Translations under genes and position numbers: made by a program
Shown: piece by piece, positions 18,152-27,947 of the stretch
How the letters are laid out: each line of letters starts with the position of its first letter
Numbering within the stretch: position 1 is the first letter of the stretch
The notes under the pieces: generated by a model
Databases searched by the model: none
What the model saw: only the letters and a program-made list of their open reading frames with translations
Told to the model about the DNA's origin: nothing
NCBI RefSeq assembly: GCF_024753215.1
Contig: NZ_JANUGV010000011.1
Location: forward strand, 1 to 64,000
From: Massilia solisilvae
GTDB lineage: Bacteria; Pseudomonadota; Gammaproteobacteria; Burkholderiales; Burkholderiaceae_D
Direction: 5' to 3'
DNA length: 64,000 nucleotides

Positions 18152-18540
18152 CAGATTGTAGCGTTCATAACGTCTAGAGCCTGGATTTCTAGCGGATGAG
18201 TAAAGGGCAGTGGTAACGTTCGAAACCGCGATGACGACAGCGGGCGTGTCTTGGGATGAAGAGCCGCGATTGTAAAAGCTGTTTCGAAGACGAACAATTG
18301 TCCAGTTTGCATCTTCCCCATCAGGGCTTCACCTGTACGCAGGCGCGACCAGCGACTATCGCCTGTAGGTAGAATCGAAACATTCTGTCGAGTGATCATG
18401 CTTGACGGAACTATTGCATTTGCAGGATCCGTAACCATGGCGGATCATGTAGGGCGTGGACTTTGAGCAGTCACCCGTAGCTGGGCGGCGGTCGTAAATT
18501 TTATTGCACCGGACAGTGCTTTAAAGAATAGGAGTAAGCC
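18152..18540. other. Divergent intergenic region between the tns operon and the STAND gene
   Basis: This 389-bp stretch must hold the tns operon promoter (leftward) and the promoter of the giant NTPase gene (rightward). No copies of the TnsB-type 17-mer are present, so the TnsB-mediated repression expected when tns promoters sit in the right end is probably lost. A 105-codon leftward frame (18438-18121) is open but looks unlike a gene. Confidence 0.5.
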
Positions 18541-21500
18541 ATAACTCCCAGAACATCAGCACGTGCGAATCGGCCGGGAAGTGGTGCGCTGGCTCCAGCG
18601 CATCGCGGTTATGCATATCAAGACCTTGTCACAGCCTATTTGCTCGTGGCGTGTATGGTGCAGAGGTATGAATCTGTCGTGGTCGACAGGAAGGTGGTTG
18701 ATGACGACCGCTTCGATGACATCGAGGTCACTGCATCAGGAAGGCGTATCCGACGCCAGCTTAAGTCCAGTGAACACGCGGACCGGGCTCTAAGCTATAC
18801 AGACTTCAACTCGGGCAATTCATCGCTGCGGTTTGATCGACTCGTAAAAACATTTACTTCCGAGGGCCGCGAGCACGCCGACGAGTATCGACTGTCCGTA
18901 ACGTGGTGCGCACCCTCTGCAACGGACCCCATTGCACAGTTGCTCAAGACGGCAAGCGCAACTGGCACATTTGAAGGCTATGCGACGGGAACGTTCCGGT
19001 TGGATCCCCAGGCGGTCTGGCCAAGGGAAGGCCCGCCAATCTTTGCATTCTTGCAGAGTACTCAGGGATTGGCTCGAGAAGATGTGGTTCGCTTTTGCGA
19101 GCGTTTCGTCATCGAAGTGGCCTTGCCGCCGGCTTCACTAGATATCGACGCTCCAGGCTCGCTTGAGCAGTTGCTGTTGAATGTTTTAGCAGAACAAGTC
19201 GGAATCGGAAGGTACCCGAATGGCGACCGTCGCGTCGAAGATGTGGCGGCCCTTGTGATCTACGTCGCATCTACTGCAAGGACAAACGGAGACGTCTTAA
19301 CACCTTCCGATATTGCTCAAAAACTTGGATTGCGCACCGACTTCGGCCGGGTGGCCCAGGCATTTCCGCTGGATCGCTCGACTTTGCAGGAACGGCTCAC
19401 CTTACGCGCACGTTTGATCGAGTCAATTGCTTGCGGTGGCGTTCATTTGGTGCTAGCGGGACCTGGTTCTGGTAAGTCGTGGACTCTAACGCAGGTGGCG
19501 GAAGATCTCGAACTCGAGGGGAAGGTCGTAGCACGGCACTACTGCTTCCTCGAACCGGGAGACGAGCTGGTAGAGCGTAGGGTCACAACCGACGTGTTCT
19601 TCGGCAACCTTCTTGGTGAGCTCAGTGACGCTCTAAAAGCAAAATCTCGCACGTCCCCCCAAGTATTCGCTGCCGGCCTCAATGAACTCGAGGACGTTCT
19701 GGAACACGCGGCGAAAGGAGACACCCAGGTCGTCGTTATTGTCGATGGACTAGATCACATTGCCCGAGTCCTTGACGCATCGAAAAGTTTGAGTGACAGC
19801 GAGACCGATATCGTCGAGCGACTTGCGACACTGAACCTCCCGGAGGGAGTTACATTGGTGGTGGGATCCCAACCCGGCCCACATCTTGACGCTTTGCGTG
19901 ATGCTTTCCGAGACCGAATCATGGAGCACGCGGTAGATCCTTGGTCTAAGGAAGAGCTCTTCGGACTTGCTGCAAAGCTTGGCGTAGAGGCCGCGTTAGA
20001 CTCCGTCAACCTGCTTGATGAAGAACGCCGCAAGAACGTGATGAACCTCTTGGCGCAACGCTCAGAGGGCAATCCGCTCTATGCGCGCTACCTTTGCAGG
20101 GGGATTGTGGATGGGCTACTTGCAGGGACACTCGCCGATCCGGCAGAGTGGCTTAATGCTGCCCCGGCCATTATGGGCGACATTGCACGTTACTATCGAC
20201 ACCTGTATGAATCGGCGAGCGCGCAAGCTCAGGCAATCGCCGATGTTTTGGGCGTTTTAGATTTTTCGGTGACGGAAGCCGAACTGCAAGAGATCGTTGG
20301 CGCGCTCCTCGAAGACCGGGTACCAGAGGCGCTTGTGGTGCTTTCGCCAGTTCTGACAAGGGCTACCGCTCAAGGCGGGTTGCGTATATTCCACGAGAGC
20401 TTTCGACGGTTCATGCTGCAGGAGCTGCAGCGTCGGAACATACGTCTTTCAAATGTTCTGAAGCCTGTTGTTCAGTGGCTTGAATCGCAAGACTTCTTTG
20501 CCAATGCAAAAAGTTATCGTTTTACGCTGCCAGTCATGCGCCGCGCCGGACGTGATATTGATATTCTCCAACGAGTTTCAACCTCCTTCGTCCGAGAAAG
20601 CGTTCTGCATGGGCACCCGCATGACGTGATTGAGCGAAATCTAGCGCTTGCTGCTGATGTTGCTGCACGGTTATTGGACTGGCCGGCGCTGCTTCGCTTT
20701 GCAGAACTCTGGCGGGCGCTAGACTCGTGTTTTGACCCCGGAACGAACGACTGGCACGAATATTGGCAAACTTATGAAGCCATCTCTGGGCCTAATGCAG
20801 TGGCTGAACGCCTACTTTTCGATGGGCGCCCAACTCTTTCCCGAACCATGGGCTTGCTCGCTTGCGAGCTCGTTGACAAAGCCGGCGCTACCGCTCCTTG
20901 GCAAGAATATCTAAGCTTGCCGGTTGCCGACGACGAAGGAAGGCATTCATCAGACTTCGATGCCGGTGGCGCTCTCACCTCTGATGAGGAAACGGGCCTT
21001 GCCGCTATCCGAGGCCGCCTGCGGCTAGGTCAACACCTCCGAATTGTCCGGCGAGTTCACGCACATCTCTGCCACCCCGACGCCGAGCCGACATCGTTCT
21101 TTGTGCGAAAGCTAGCCGAGCTGCTCGCTGAAGAGATATCGCCGTCATTAGTCGAGAAGATGATCCGCCGTGCAGCCTTCGAGCCGCCTAAGCGTTACAT
21201 GCTTGCCAAAAGGAATGCGTGTGCCTTGCTTCTTGGCTTGGCTGACGTTGCCCGGAACGCCGAAGACGGCGCGGCAACTGTTCGCTACGCAGTTGCTGCT
21301 ATGCAGCACGCTAACACGCCAGAGGAGGCACTTTGGTGCATCGAAGCGGGAGCAGCACCGAGTCAAGCCAGTGATTTTGTAACGCTTCCTGACTCTCTGG
21401 ACATAGGTGTGGAAGAGTCCGGGCACTCGCTCAGCGCGCCCGCTGTCCGCCGTTGGGTTGCCTCGGTTCGGCTGCTGGCGCGCGACCCCAACGGGTCAGC

Positions 21501-24500
21501 AATATTATCGGAACAACGTCGACGCGCTAACGGTGAGGGGTGGTACCGCTGCTGGCTACGTTACGTGTTGTCTCTTGCACAGGCCGAGGTCGCTGCGGCA
21601 GAGAACCGAGACTATGACATTAGAGCGGCGTTTACTGAGCTTACTGCAGACACGAGACCGTTCCACGGGACACCGCGGCCCTGTGATCTTTATTCGATTC
21701 ATCGAATTATTGATGAGAGCCTCGCTAGAGGCCTCACATTCGTTCGCACTACAGAAGACTGGGAGCACGCGCTCAACTGCATTTTGGAGGCGCGTTCTGG
21801 TACGTCAAGCCGCCTTGATAGAGAGGACGGCGGACCGATCACAGCTAGTTCGTTCTTCTCTATCCTGCTCGCCCATGCATCGTCGCCAGTTGCCTCTGAC
21901 GTCATCATTGCAGTTCTCGAACGCGAACTCGAAGCCGAGGAAGCAAACGGCACGTATTACGGTACTCATGCAGAATTCCGGATGCGCATGGCACGTTTGC
22001 ACGCGTTGACCCGGCAATCAGCGCGCGCGTTGGAACACTGGCACAAAGCGGGATATTTTCTTCTCGGCTACGGGTTTCATAAGGACATTGCTCTTTTTGA
22101 TGTTATTGAGAGCGTTCCCGCCCTCTTGGGGCACGCGGAGCACACGGCGCTTAGTGCGCTGGTTCGTTTGCAGCCTTTGTTGAGCGCCGTCCTCAGGCAC
22201 ACAGACCGAAGGGAAACCAAACACGCGCCGAATGCGTGGTTCGGAGCGCTCCTTGATGTCAATCGAGTGCGCTCGATCGAGCTCCTTTGTCGTGACTTCA
22301 TCAGAGATCCAGGTTCTCCTTCCTGGATGGCTGAGCGAGCATTGAAGGAGGTTCTCCGTCATGAGATCGACACTGCAGACCCATTACTGCTCGACGCGCT
22401 TTGGGCTACCCAGCTGTTTGAGATCGAGTACCAAAACGAGGGGGGAAGGATTGCCGAAGAGCGCCTAGCTCCCTTACATCGGCTGACCACCGCTTTTCCT
22501 GAGTACGTGAGGGAACGCTTTGTACGGCTATGTGCCGAAGCGAGTGACGACACGCGACACTATCGGGACGGTGCGATAGCAGCCCTTCGTTCCTTTGCTA
22601 GCAAGTACAACTTGGCTTGGCAATATTCGGAAGAGCAAGATACGTTGAATGAGACTGACGGTACGCCTGTAGGATTGGAGAAGAGCCCCAGCTTGCAGCT
22701 AGGGCAAAGGCCGGCCTTTCCACAGTCGCCCCGTTTTGTTGACATTCTAGCGTCGCTGCGCCGGCTTTCCCAAGAGCGAGTGCCACGCGAACAGGTGGAT
22801 GGCCTTGTGACGCTACCCCTGAGCTACGTTCTAACCGAGATGGTGGAACGCGGTGAGGAGACTCAGGCGCATCGCTTACTACACTTCCTTGTCCACGAAA
22901 CCCCGTTCTGGTCCTTTGAAAGTACCCACCCGATAGAGGCCTTGGCCCAGTGCCTTGATGAAGCCGGCCACACTAGGCTCGCAGCTGTGGCCCACACACT
23001 TACCTTCACATCCTCAAGAGGAGGACGAGGATGGCTAAATTTCGGCGATCGTAGTCAAGCTGTAGTGCTCCAGCGTGCCATGGAACTCGACAAACAATTG
23101 GCTTTGCAAACTCTCGCGGAAGAGACCGCACGAAAGCTCCGCTCAGGGGGCTACAGCGGTATCGCTAAGCATTTAGTCGAACAGATTTCGGCTTGGGGCG
23201 ACCATGAAATAGCTGTCCGTGCTTGGGATGAGGCGTTCGGTGTCATCGAAAGCCGACTGCCGCTTCCCGGGAGCACAAGCTTGTTCGAGTCCCTTGACAT
23301 GAATGACATGATTGACTGGTCGGTCGATGAAGGTCTTGCAACCCTTCTCCTTGTCCGAATTGGCCACCCTGTTCTTCCTCGACGGATCGCAGCTTTATCC
23401 GCGTTCGCCCGGCTCCTGAATAACCGCGCAGCCTTGTTTCGGAAGCCCGTTCGATGGTTACTCACGAGGGACTCGACCGTATCGACCGTTCAGTCCATAT
23501 TGCAAATCCTCCTCGAGACTCCAGCCGAAGTGGCGGACATTCTGGAATTCAACGAGGACATGTTACAAGGCTACGCAGCTTCCGGTTCCTGGAGCTTGTC
23601 AGTGCTTGCCGGGAGGCTTCTTGCCCGTTTGGGTCGGCCTGTTTCCGCGACGCGATCACGGTTTACTCCGGTTGAGGAAACCGCTTCGCATCGTGGCCGT
23701 GTTCTCGCGAAATACGGCGATGTCGGCAACGTATTGGAGATGCTGGCGCACCTATGGTCGGACCTGCCAGAGATTGTGGCCGCCCGGATGCGGCAGCCAA
23801 GCGTGGACAACGAAACGTTCAAGCATTATGCACGTGAGCGTGCGGAACTTGCATTTGGCCGACGAGGAGAAACCGTGCCCCCAGCCCAAGTACTACCTTG
23901 GCCTGGCGAACTGTTGATAGCTGTGCTGGACGAGACACTTTTCGGGCTGTATGAGCATATCTGGCGACAGGGTAATTGGAGCGTTGACGTCGAGGATGAG
24001 GTGTTGAGTATTGTCCTGCCAGATTTGCAGTCGCACTTCGCCTTGGACGCGAGCCGCGTGAGACGGCCGAATTGGCCTTTCGCGAACGAAGCTCGAGATC
24101 AAATCACCCAAATGAACATAATGTCTGACGAAGATCCCACTTATGGTGGGTGGGTACGGTTGGCCCTGTGTGAAAAAAATTTCTATCACTCGGCTGACCG
24201 CAGCTATGAGCCGCCGAACAGGCGTGCCATTTGGGCTGCTGGGGTTGTTCGCGCAGCGATGGACGGTACCGTACCGCCCCGAGCGTCAGCCCATGGCGAG
24301 AGCGATCCGGGCCCATGGTGGTACGAGATTGAAGGGGTGGAGGCTTTGATGGATGCACGGAAGCCTCAGCTTGTCAAACTCGCTTCAGTGGCTGACTGGC
24401 TCGGAAAATGCCTTGCGCTTGTCCCCCCTGTCTCCTTGCGATATCGTGCAAAACTGCAACCCCCCGCTTACGGAGCTCCCTTGGTTTGGTATGACCCATC

Positions 24501-24687
24501 CGGAAAGGCTGCAGTGGTTCTGCGCAGTTGGCGTGTACGGGGAGATCGGCCAGATATTGAATGGCACACAACTGTTGGTGAGGACCTGCTCATGCGTCCT
24601 GACCTGCTGGCGACACTGTTTGATTTGTATGGGGGGCCGCTTAAAGAACTGCAGAGGAGCAACGTGAGCGAGATGAATAATGGTTAA
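18541..24687 (+). CDS. Giant STAND-type NTPase with N-terminal Cap4/DUF4297-like nuclease domain (Avs-like)
   Basis: A protein of over 2000 residues. Counting from the first conventional start (TTG 18640), the N-terminal domain carries DDRFDDIEV (about 22-30) and QLKSS (40-44), an Asp...Gln-x-Lys pattern like the Cap4/DUF4297 dsDNA-nuclease group. An NTPase follows with Walker A AGPGSGKSW (273-281) and Walker B VVIVDGLDH (365-373), then a winged-helix part and about 1400 helical residues suited to sensing. This domain order resembles Avs antiphage proteins (inference). The family's N-terminal GYxYQ motif (HRGYAYQDLVTAY) lies upstream of every ATG, GTG or TTG in this frame; the frame is open from 18538, with AGGAG at 18530-18534 and an ATA codon at 18541, so initiation may use ATA. 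If not, the start is 18640. Confidence 0.8.
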   Translation: MTPRTSARANRPGSGALAPAHRGYAYQDLVTAYLLVACMVQRYESVVVDRKVVDDDRFDDIEVTASGRRIRRQLKSSEHADRALSYTDFNSGNSSLRFDRLVKTFTSEGREHADEYRLSVTWCAPSATDPIAQLLKTASATGTFEGYATGTFRLDPQAVWPREGPPIFAFLQSTQGLAREDVVRFCERFVIEVALPPASLDIDAPGSLEQLLLNVLAEQVGIGRYPNGDRRVEDVAALVIYVASTARTNGDVLTPSDIAQKLGLRTDFGRVAQAFPLDRSTLQERLTLRARLIESIACGGVHLVLAGPGSGKSWTLTQVAEDLELEGKVVARHYCFLEPGDELVERRVTTDVFFGNLLGELSDALKAKSRTSPQVFAAGLNELEDVLEHAAKGDTQVVVIVDGLDHIARVLDASKSLSDSETDIVERLATLNLPEGVTLVVGSQPGPHLDALRDAFRDRIMEHAVDPWSKEELFGLAAKLGVEAALDSVNLLDEERRKNVMNLLAQRSEGNPLYARYLCRGIVDGLLAGTLADPAEWLNAAPAIMGDIARYYRHLYESASAQAQAIADVLGVLDFSVTEAELQEIVGALLEDRVPEALVVLSPVLTRATAQGGLRIFHESFRRFMLQELQRRNIRLSNVLKPVVQWLESQDFFANAKSYRFTLPVMRRAGRDIDILQRVSTSFVRESVLHGHPHDVIERNLALAADVAARLLDWPALLRFAELWRALDSCFDPGTNDWHEYWQTYEAISGPNAVAERLLFDGRPTLSRTMGLLACELVDKAGATAPWQEYLSLPVADDEGRHSSDFDAGGALTSDEETGLAAIRGRLRLGQHLRIVRRVHAHLCHPDAEPTSFFVRKLAELLAEEISPSLVEKMIRRAAFEPPKRYMLAKRNACALLLGLADVARNAEDGAATVRYAVAAMQHANTPEEALWCIEAGAAPSQASDFVTLPDSLDIGVEESGHSLSAPAVRRWVASVRLLARDPNGSAILSEQRRRANGEGWYRCWLRYVLSLAQAEVAAAENRDYDIRAAFTELTADTRPFHGTPRPCDLYSIHRIIDESLARGLTFVRTTEDWEHALNCILEARSGTSSRLDREDGGPITASSFFSILLAHASSPVASDVIIAVLERELEAEEANGTYYGTHAEFRMRMARLHALTRQSARALEHWHKAGYFLLGYGFHKDIALFDVIESVPALLGHAEHTALSALVRLQPLLSAVLRHTDRRETKHAPNAWFGALLDVNRVRSIELLCRDFIRDPGSPSWMAERALKEVLRHEIDTADPLLLDALWATQLFEIEYQNEGGRIAEERLAPLHRLTTAFPEYVRERFVRLCAEASDDTRHYRDGAIAALRSFASKYNLAWQYSEEQDTLNETDGTPVGLEKSPSLQLGQRPAFPQSPRFVDILASLRRLSQERVPREQVDGLVTLPLSYVLTEMVERGEETQAHRLLHFLVHETPFWSFESTHPIEALAQCLDEAGHTRLAAVAHTLTFTSSRGGRGWLNFGDRSQAVVLQRAMELDKQLALQTLAEETARKLRSGGYSGIAKHLVEQISAWGDHEIAVRAWDEAFGVIESRLPLPGSTSLFESLDMNDMIDWSVDEGLATLLLVRIGHPVLPRRIAALSAFARLLNNRAALFRKPVRWLLTRDSTVSTVQSILQILLETPAEVADILEFNEDMLQGYAASGSWSLSVLAGRLLARLGRPVSATRSRFTPVEETASHRGRVLAKYGDVGNVLEMLAHLWSDLPEIVAARMRQPSVDNETFKHYARERAELAFGRRGETVPPAQVLPWPGELLIAVLDETLFGLYEHIWRQGNWSVDVEDEVLSIVLPDLQSHFALDASRVRRPNWPFANEARDQITQMNIMSDEDPTYGGWVRLALCEKNFYHSADRSYEPPNRRAIWAAGVVRAAMDGTVPPRASAHGESDPGPWWYEIEGVEALMDARKPQLVKLASVADWLGKCLALVPPVSLRYRAKLQPPAYGAPLVWYDPSGKAAVVLRSWRVRGDRPDIEWHTTVGEDLLMRPDLLATLFDLYGGPLKELQRSNVSEMNNG

Positions 24688-24713
24688 AATCCGCTGCGCC
24701 TTCCGTTCCACCT

Positions 24714-25481
24714 TCAGAGTTTACCCGGCACCGCCGCAGGACGGGAAAACGTCACAATAACACCGATGAAGTAGTGCCTGGTTGACTTGTCGATAACCAG
24801 TTCCTCGGCTTCTTCGGTGATCGTCCCGTGCGGGTCCCAGCTGACTGTGAAGGTCTCGATGGTCTCGACAACATCGTTGCGCTGCCCGAGGCCAGCCAGC
24901 CAACCTTGATATTTTGTCTTTATTTCGGCCCCACAGGCCATTGCTTCAGACAGATCTTTGGGCGCAGGCCTTTCGTGCAATGCCGCGAAGGTGGCAAACT
25001 CAAGAACGCTATTGCCTGTGTTTCCGCTGACCCTCATTAATTCCAAGTTCCGGCGCAGGTCGTCCATTACAAGCTTGCGCGCTGGATCAAATCCCTTTAA
25101 TTCGATCGCGCAAAGAGGTTGCCGCCCAAGGTAGCGGGACTTGGGTGCGTCGTAATAAACGGCGATATCAATTCGGCCATTGCGTTCGATCTTCGGAGGC
25201 ACTTTTGATCGCAACTTGTTCGAACCACGAACCATTTTTGTGCCGAACTTGAACGGCGGCAGGCAGTCACGGGCGAACTTTTTGGTACTGTGCTCAATTC
25301 GGATTTCGTAGGAATGAGCGGGTACGTAATTATGTTCGTTAATCGCATTCGCGGTACTTACCGTAAAAAGATACTCGGCATTGAAAGCCAACGCTGGCTC
25401 ATCCGTAAAGCTGTACATGGCTCGGCATGCATTGCTCATCCCGGTCTTGATAGCATTGATAATTTGTTTCTGGTAGGGCAT
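24714..25481 (-). CDS. Putative PD-(D/E)xK nuclease-like protein, function unknown
   Basis: About 255 residues, converging on the STAND gene with 26 bp between stops. Residues 103-130 contain RIDIAVYYD (Asp105) followed after about 20 residues by CAIELKGF (Glu127, Lys129), the core of a restriction-endonuclease-like fold; an upstream Glu in the first helix could complete the set. No other domain is evident and I cannot name the family. An ATG at 25481 is used; a TTG four codons upstream is possible. It may be a stand-alone cargo gene or an accessory of the neighbouring STAND or Wadjet systems; orientation opposite to both argues against a single operon. Confidence 0.6.
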   Translation of the reverse strand: MPYQKQIINAIKTGMSNACRAMYSFTDEPALAFNAEYLFTVSTANAINEHNYVPAHSYEIRIEHSTKKFARDCLPPFKFGTKMVRGSNKLRSKVPPKIERNGRIDIAVYYDAPKSRYLGRQPLCAIELKGFDPARKLVMDDLRRNLELMRVSGNTGNSVLEFATFAALHERPAPKDLSEAMACGAEIKTKYQGWLAGLGQRNDVVETIETFTVSWDPHGTITEEAEELVIDKSTRHYFIGVIVTFSRPAAVPGKL

Positions 25482-25604
25482 GTACGATTCCAAGAAGATT
25501 GCCCCCGACGTCGAGGCGGTGATTCAGGTCATTGGGTCTGGTTAGCGTGGCCAGGAAGGAATTTGGGGTTATGGATGACATACCGTGACCAAGCAAAAGC
25601 ATAA

Positions 25605-25634
25605 TTAGACTGCTTATTTGTTTGTATATATACT
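25605..25634 (+). promoter_or_regulatory. Possible promoter of the jetABCD operon
   Basis: TATACT (25629-25634) is a near-consensus -10 element in an AT-rich stretch, with a poor -35 match TTAGAC (25605-25610) 18 bp upstream. It lies 106 bp before jetA and is the best candidate in the 246-bp gap between the leftward nuclease gene and jetA. Confidence 0.35.
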
Positions 25635-25739
25635 TTCGGTAACACGTGGGGGCCTAATGCCATTATGCCGGTGGAAAAGTCCAAATTACCTCTCGGAACG
25701 CCATTGCGCAGAGGGTAACGATTTCTTTAGGGCTCGTCT

Positions 25740-27215
25740 ATGACTGACGGCGCCCTTGATCCCGTGTCCGTTGCACTCACGATATCAGCGAGTTCCAGCC
25801 TCCTCGACCTGTCCAGACAGCAACGAAACCTCTTGCTGCTGCGGCCCGTGTTTCAGCTCGAGCGCTACAAGATGATGCTCGGGGACGAAGGGGGCGCTGA
25901 TCGAACTCTTTTCCAAGGGGTGGACACTCACTACCTCGCCCTTTCGGCGCTCGATCTGATGATGGAGGCGACAACTATCTCCAGTGGGAGCACGTCGGCT
26001 GATGTGCTAATGCATCTTGCCGAGGTGGCCATGCGGATGAAGCCGTCGCTATCCACTTCGCAAGGGCGGCGCGTTGCGGAGGTGGTGCTCGACGCGCTGG
26101 ACAATAAAGCCAACAACCACCGCGAGTTCAGCTTCGACTACTTTGATGCGCCAACTTGCAGCACCAAGAGCGTCCGCTTCCGTCTCGTGAGGTTCGAACC
26201 TGATCCCGAAGACCTGTACCGGTACCGTCCCACAGCCGAGGGCTACCTTGTGTACCTTGGCATGCTGGACCTATCGCCAGAGGATTCCCAGGAGCTGATG
26301 GAGAAGATGCTGGACCTCTTGGTTCAGCGCGGCCGCTTCGAGGCGGCGTTGGAAATAGCTCGACGGGCGCGTAAGCTCTCCATCGAATACCGTCAGCTTA
26401 TCCGTGACCGGCTGTATCAGGCCTATCGCGCTCCTGGGAGCGTCAACTGGACCCGAGACATGTCAGGCCGCCTCGAGGCGGCGCGGGTGCATGTCCGCCA
26501 GCGTCAGGCTGAAGACACGCGCATGGAGGAGGCTGTCGCCGAATCGCTCATCAAAGCTGACGAGGTACGCACCCGCCAGAGCCTCATCCAACTGAGGGAA
26601 ACGTTGCACAGCGCCAGTCTGCTTCGTTTGCAACTCGTCACAGATATCACTGAGTCCAACGAGCGGTTCATTGAGGCCCAGCGAGCGGTTTTCCGCACTC
26701 GGAAACCTACAGGACTTCCCGACCTCGAGCCGCAGCTCCTACCGCAGTTGGTGAATCTGCCGATCCAGACCCTGGTCGCCGAGGGCGACATCTTTATTAG
26801 CGCCTTGTATCCCCCGGCATGGCCGAAGGTGTATGACCTCAACTCGGTATTTACAGTGCTTCTAGAGCAACCCGCGGAAGACGCTGTGGCGGAAGAGGAC
26901 GATGGCGATATGACCGTGTTCGAACCGATACCGGACCAGTTCCCCAAAGAGCTTGTTCAACAGGCCCACGAATGGCTCGGGTCGATGTTCGCGACGGGCG
27001 TGACTCTACGGGTTGACCAGGTTCTGGAAGCCGCCGAGGACGCGGGTCTGGACCGCACGTTGCGCCGATGCCTCGTGCTCATCCTGTTCCGCAGCTTTGC
27101 GCAGTCGGAAAGCGAATTCAAGGATGTACACGTTCAGTTGACGGGTACGGAGTTCATGCTGGACATCGCACAAGGGGACAACTTGGAATTCGTCCAACAG
27201 GGAGAAAAACAATGA
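25740..27215 (+). CDS. jetA: Wadjet-like JetA, MukF-type kleisin
   Basis: First gene of a four-gene SMC operon; 491 residues, mostly helical, with a long charged helical stretch around residues 245-330 and an acidic linker (about 385-400) before a C-terminal winged-helix-like part. This matches the MukF-like kleisin subunit that bridges the SMC heads in Wadjet complexes, which restrict plasmids by extruding and cutting circular DNA. Identification rests chiefly on the operon order (kleisin, KITE-like, SMC, toprim) and on overall shape, not on a short motif. Its stop overlaps the jetB start (ATGA, 27212-27215). Confidence 0.8.
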   Translation: MTDGALDPVSVALTISASSSLLDLSRQQRNLLLLRPVFQLERYKMMLGDEGGADRTLFQGVDTHYLALSALDLMMEATTISSGSTSADVLMHLAEVAMRMKPSLSTSQGRRVAEVVLDALDNKANNHREFSFDYFDAPTCSTKSVRFRLVRFEPDPEDLYRYRPTAEGYLVYLGMLDLSPEDSQELMEKMLDLLVQRGRFEAALEIARRARKLSIEYRQLIRDRLYQAYRAPGSVNWTRDMSGRLEAARVHVRQRQAEDTRMEEAVAESLIKADEVRTRQSLIQLRETLHSASLLRLQLVTDITESNERFIEAQRAVFRTRKPTGLPDLEPQLLPQLVNLPIQTLVAEGDIFISALYPPAWPKVYDLNSVFTVLLEQPAEDAVAEEDDGDMTVFEPIPDQFPKELVQQAHEWLGSMFATGVTLRVDQVLEAAEDAGLDRTLRRCLVLILFRSFAQSESEFKDVHVQLTGTEFMLDIAQGDNLEFVQQGEKQ

Positions 27216-27946
27216 ACACGCCCGAACCTACAGTGCGCAATGCCGCGCGCCTGACCTATAAGGCGCTGCACACCTCGCTGTCGCCCATTAATGACAACGA
27301 GTACCGAGAATTACTCGCCCTGTATCGCGCTGACCCGATGTTCTATCGGCACGTTCAAGAAATCGCGCTCGGCATGGAGCTCAGCATTTTGGATGCGAGC
27401 GAGCAACGCGGCCTCATAGTTGTTCCGGCGTCGCGCGACAGCAAGTTCGCGGTTAGGTTAACCGACATTCGTAGCGGCATGAGTCTGGAGCAGAAGGCAT
27501 CACTGATCCTCGCACACATGGCAATCGTGGCAGTCTTTTTCCCGACCACTGACGGCCTGGACGACGACAACTATTCCCCGCCCCCGGCCTCGGTTGGAAT
27601 GTGCCGCGACACGCTCTATACGCTGTCGCGGCGGCTCAAGGAAAACTCAGACCTGCCCCCGGACATTCCGCCAGAGCTGGCGCCAGGTTGGGAGGCACTC
27701 TCGGCGATGCCTATCGCCATCCCCACCGGTCAGCGTGCTTCGGTGGCATCGGTAGTCGGCGTGGTCAAGCTGGCCTTGAACCAAATGGCACAAAATGGGC
27801 TTGTGCGGTTAGACCGGGAGGCAGACGAAGATGCTGCCGTCACATACACGGCGACGCACCGGCTCCGCGTGCAGCTGCGCGAGTTAGCGCTGCGTCGGCT
27901 CTACGAAATGGCGCAGCTGGCGGTGACCCTGGGGAAGGTGGATTGA
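27212..27946 (+). CDS. jetB: Wadjet-like JetB, MukE-type KITE subunit
   Basis: 244 residues with the size and winged-helix character of the MukE-like subunit that binds the kleisin in Wadjet complexes. The N-terminal half is helical and the C-terminal part ends in a helix-rich segment (QLRELALRRLYEMAQLAVTL). The ATG at 27212 overlaps the jetA stop and has GGGAGAA upstream at 27200-27206, making it the clear start. jetC begins 1 bp after its stop, so stoichiometric co-translation is likely. Confidence 0.8.
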   Translation: MNTPEPTVRNAARLTYKALHTSLSPINDNEYRELLALYRADPMFYRHVQEIALGMELSILDASEQRGLIVVPASRDSKFAVRLTDIRSGMSLEQKASLILAHMAIVAVFFPTTDGLDDDNYSPPPASVGMCRDTLYTLSRRLKENSDLPPDIPPELAPGWEALSAMPIAIPTGQRASVASVVGVVKLALNQMAQNGLVRLDREADEDAAVTYTATHRLRVQLRELALRRLYEMAQLAVTLGKVD

Positions 27947-27947
27947 C

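Noticed and set aside
18121-18438. 105-codon leftward frame upstream of the first tniQ gene
   Set aside because: ATG start but no ribosome-binding site, no motif, overlaps the tniQ start; more likely promoter or leader sequence.
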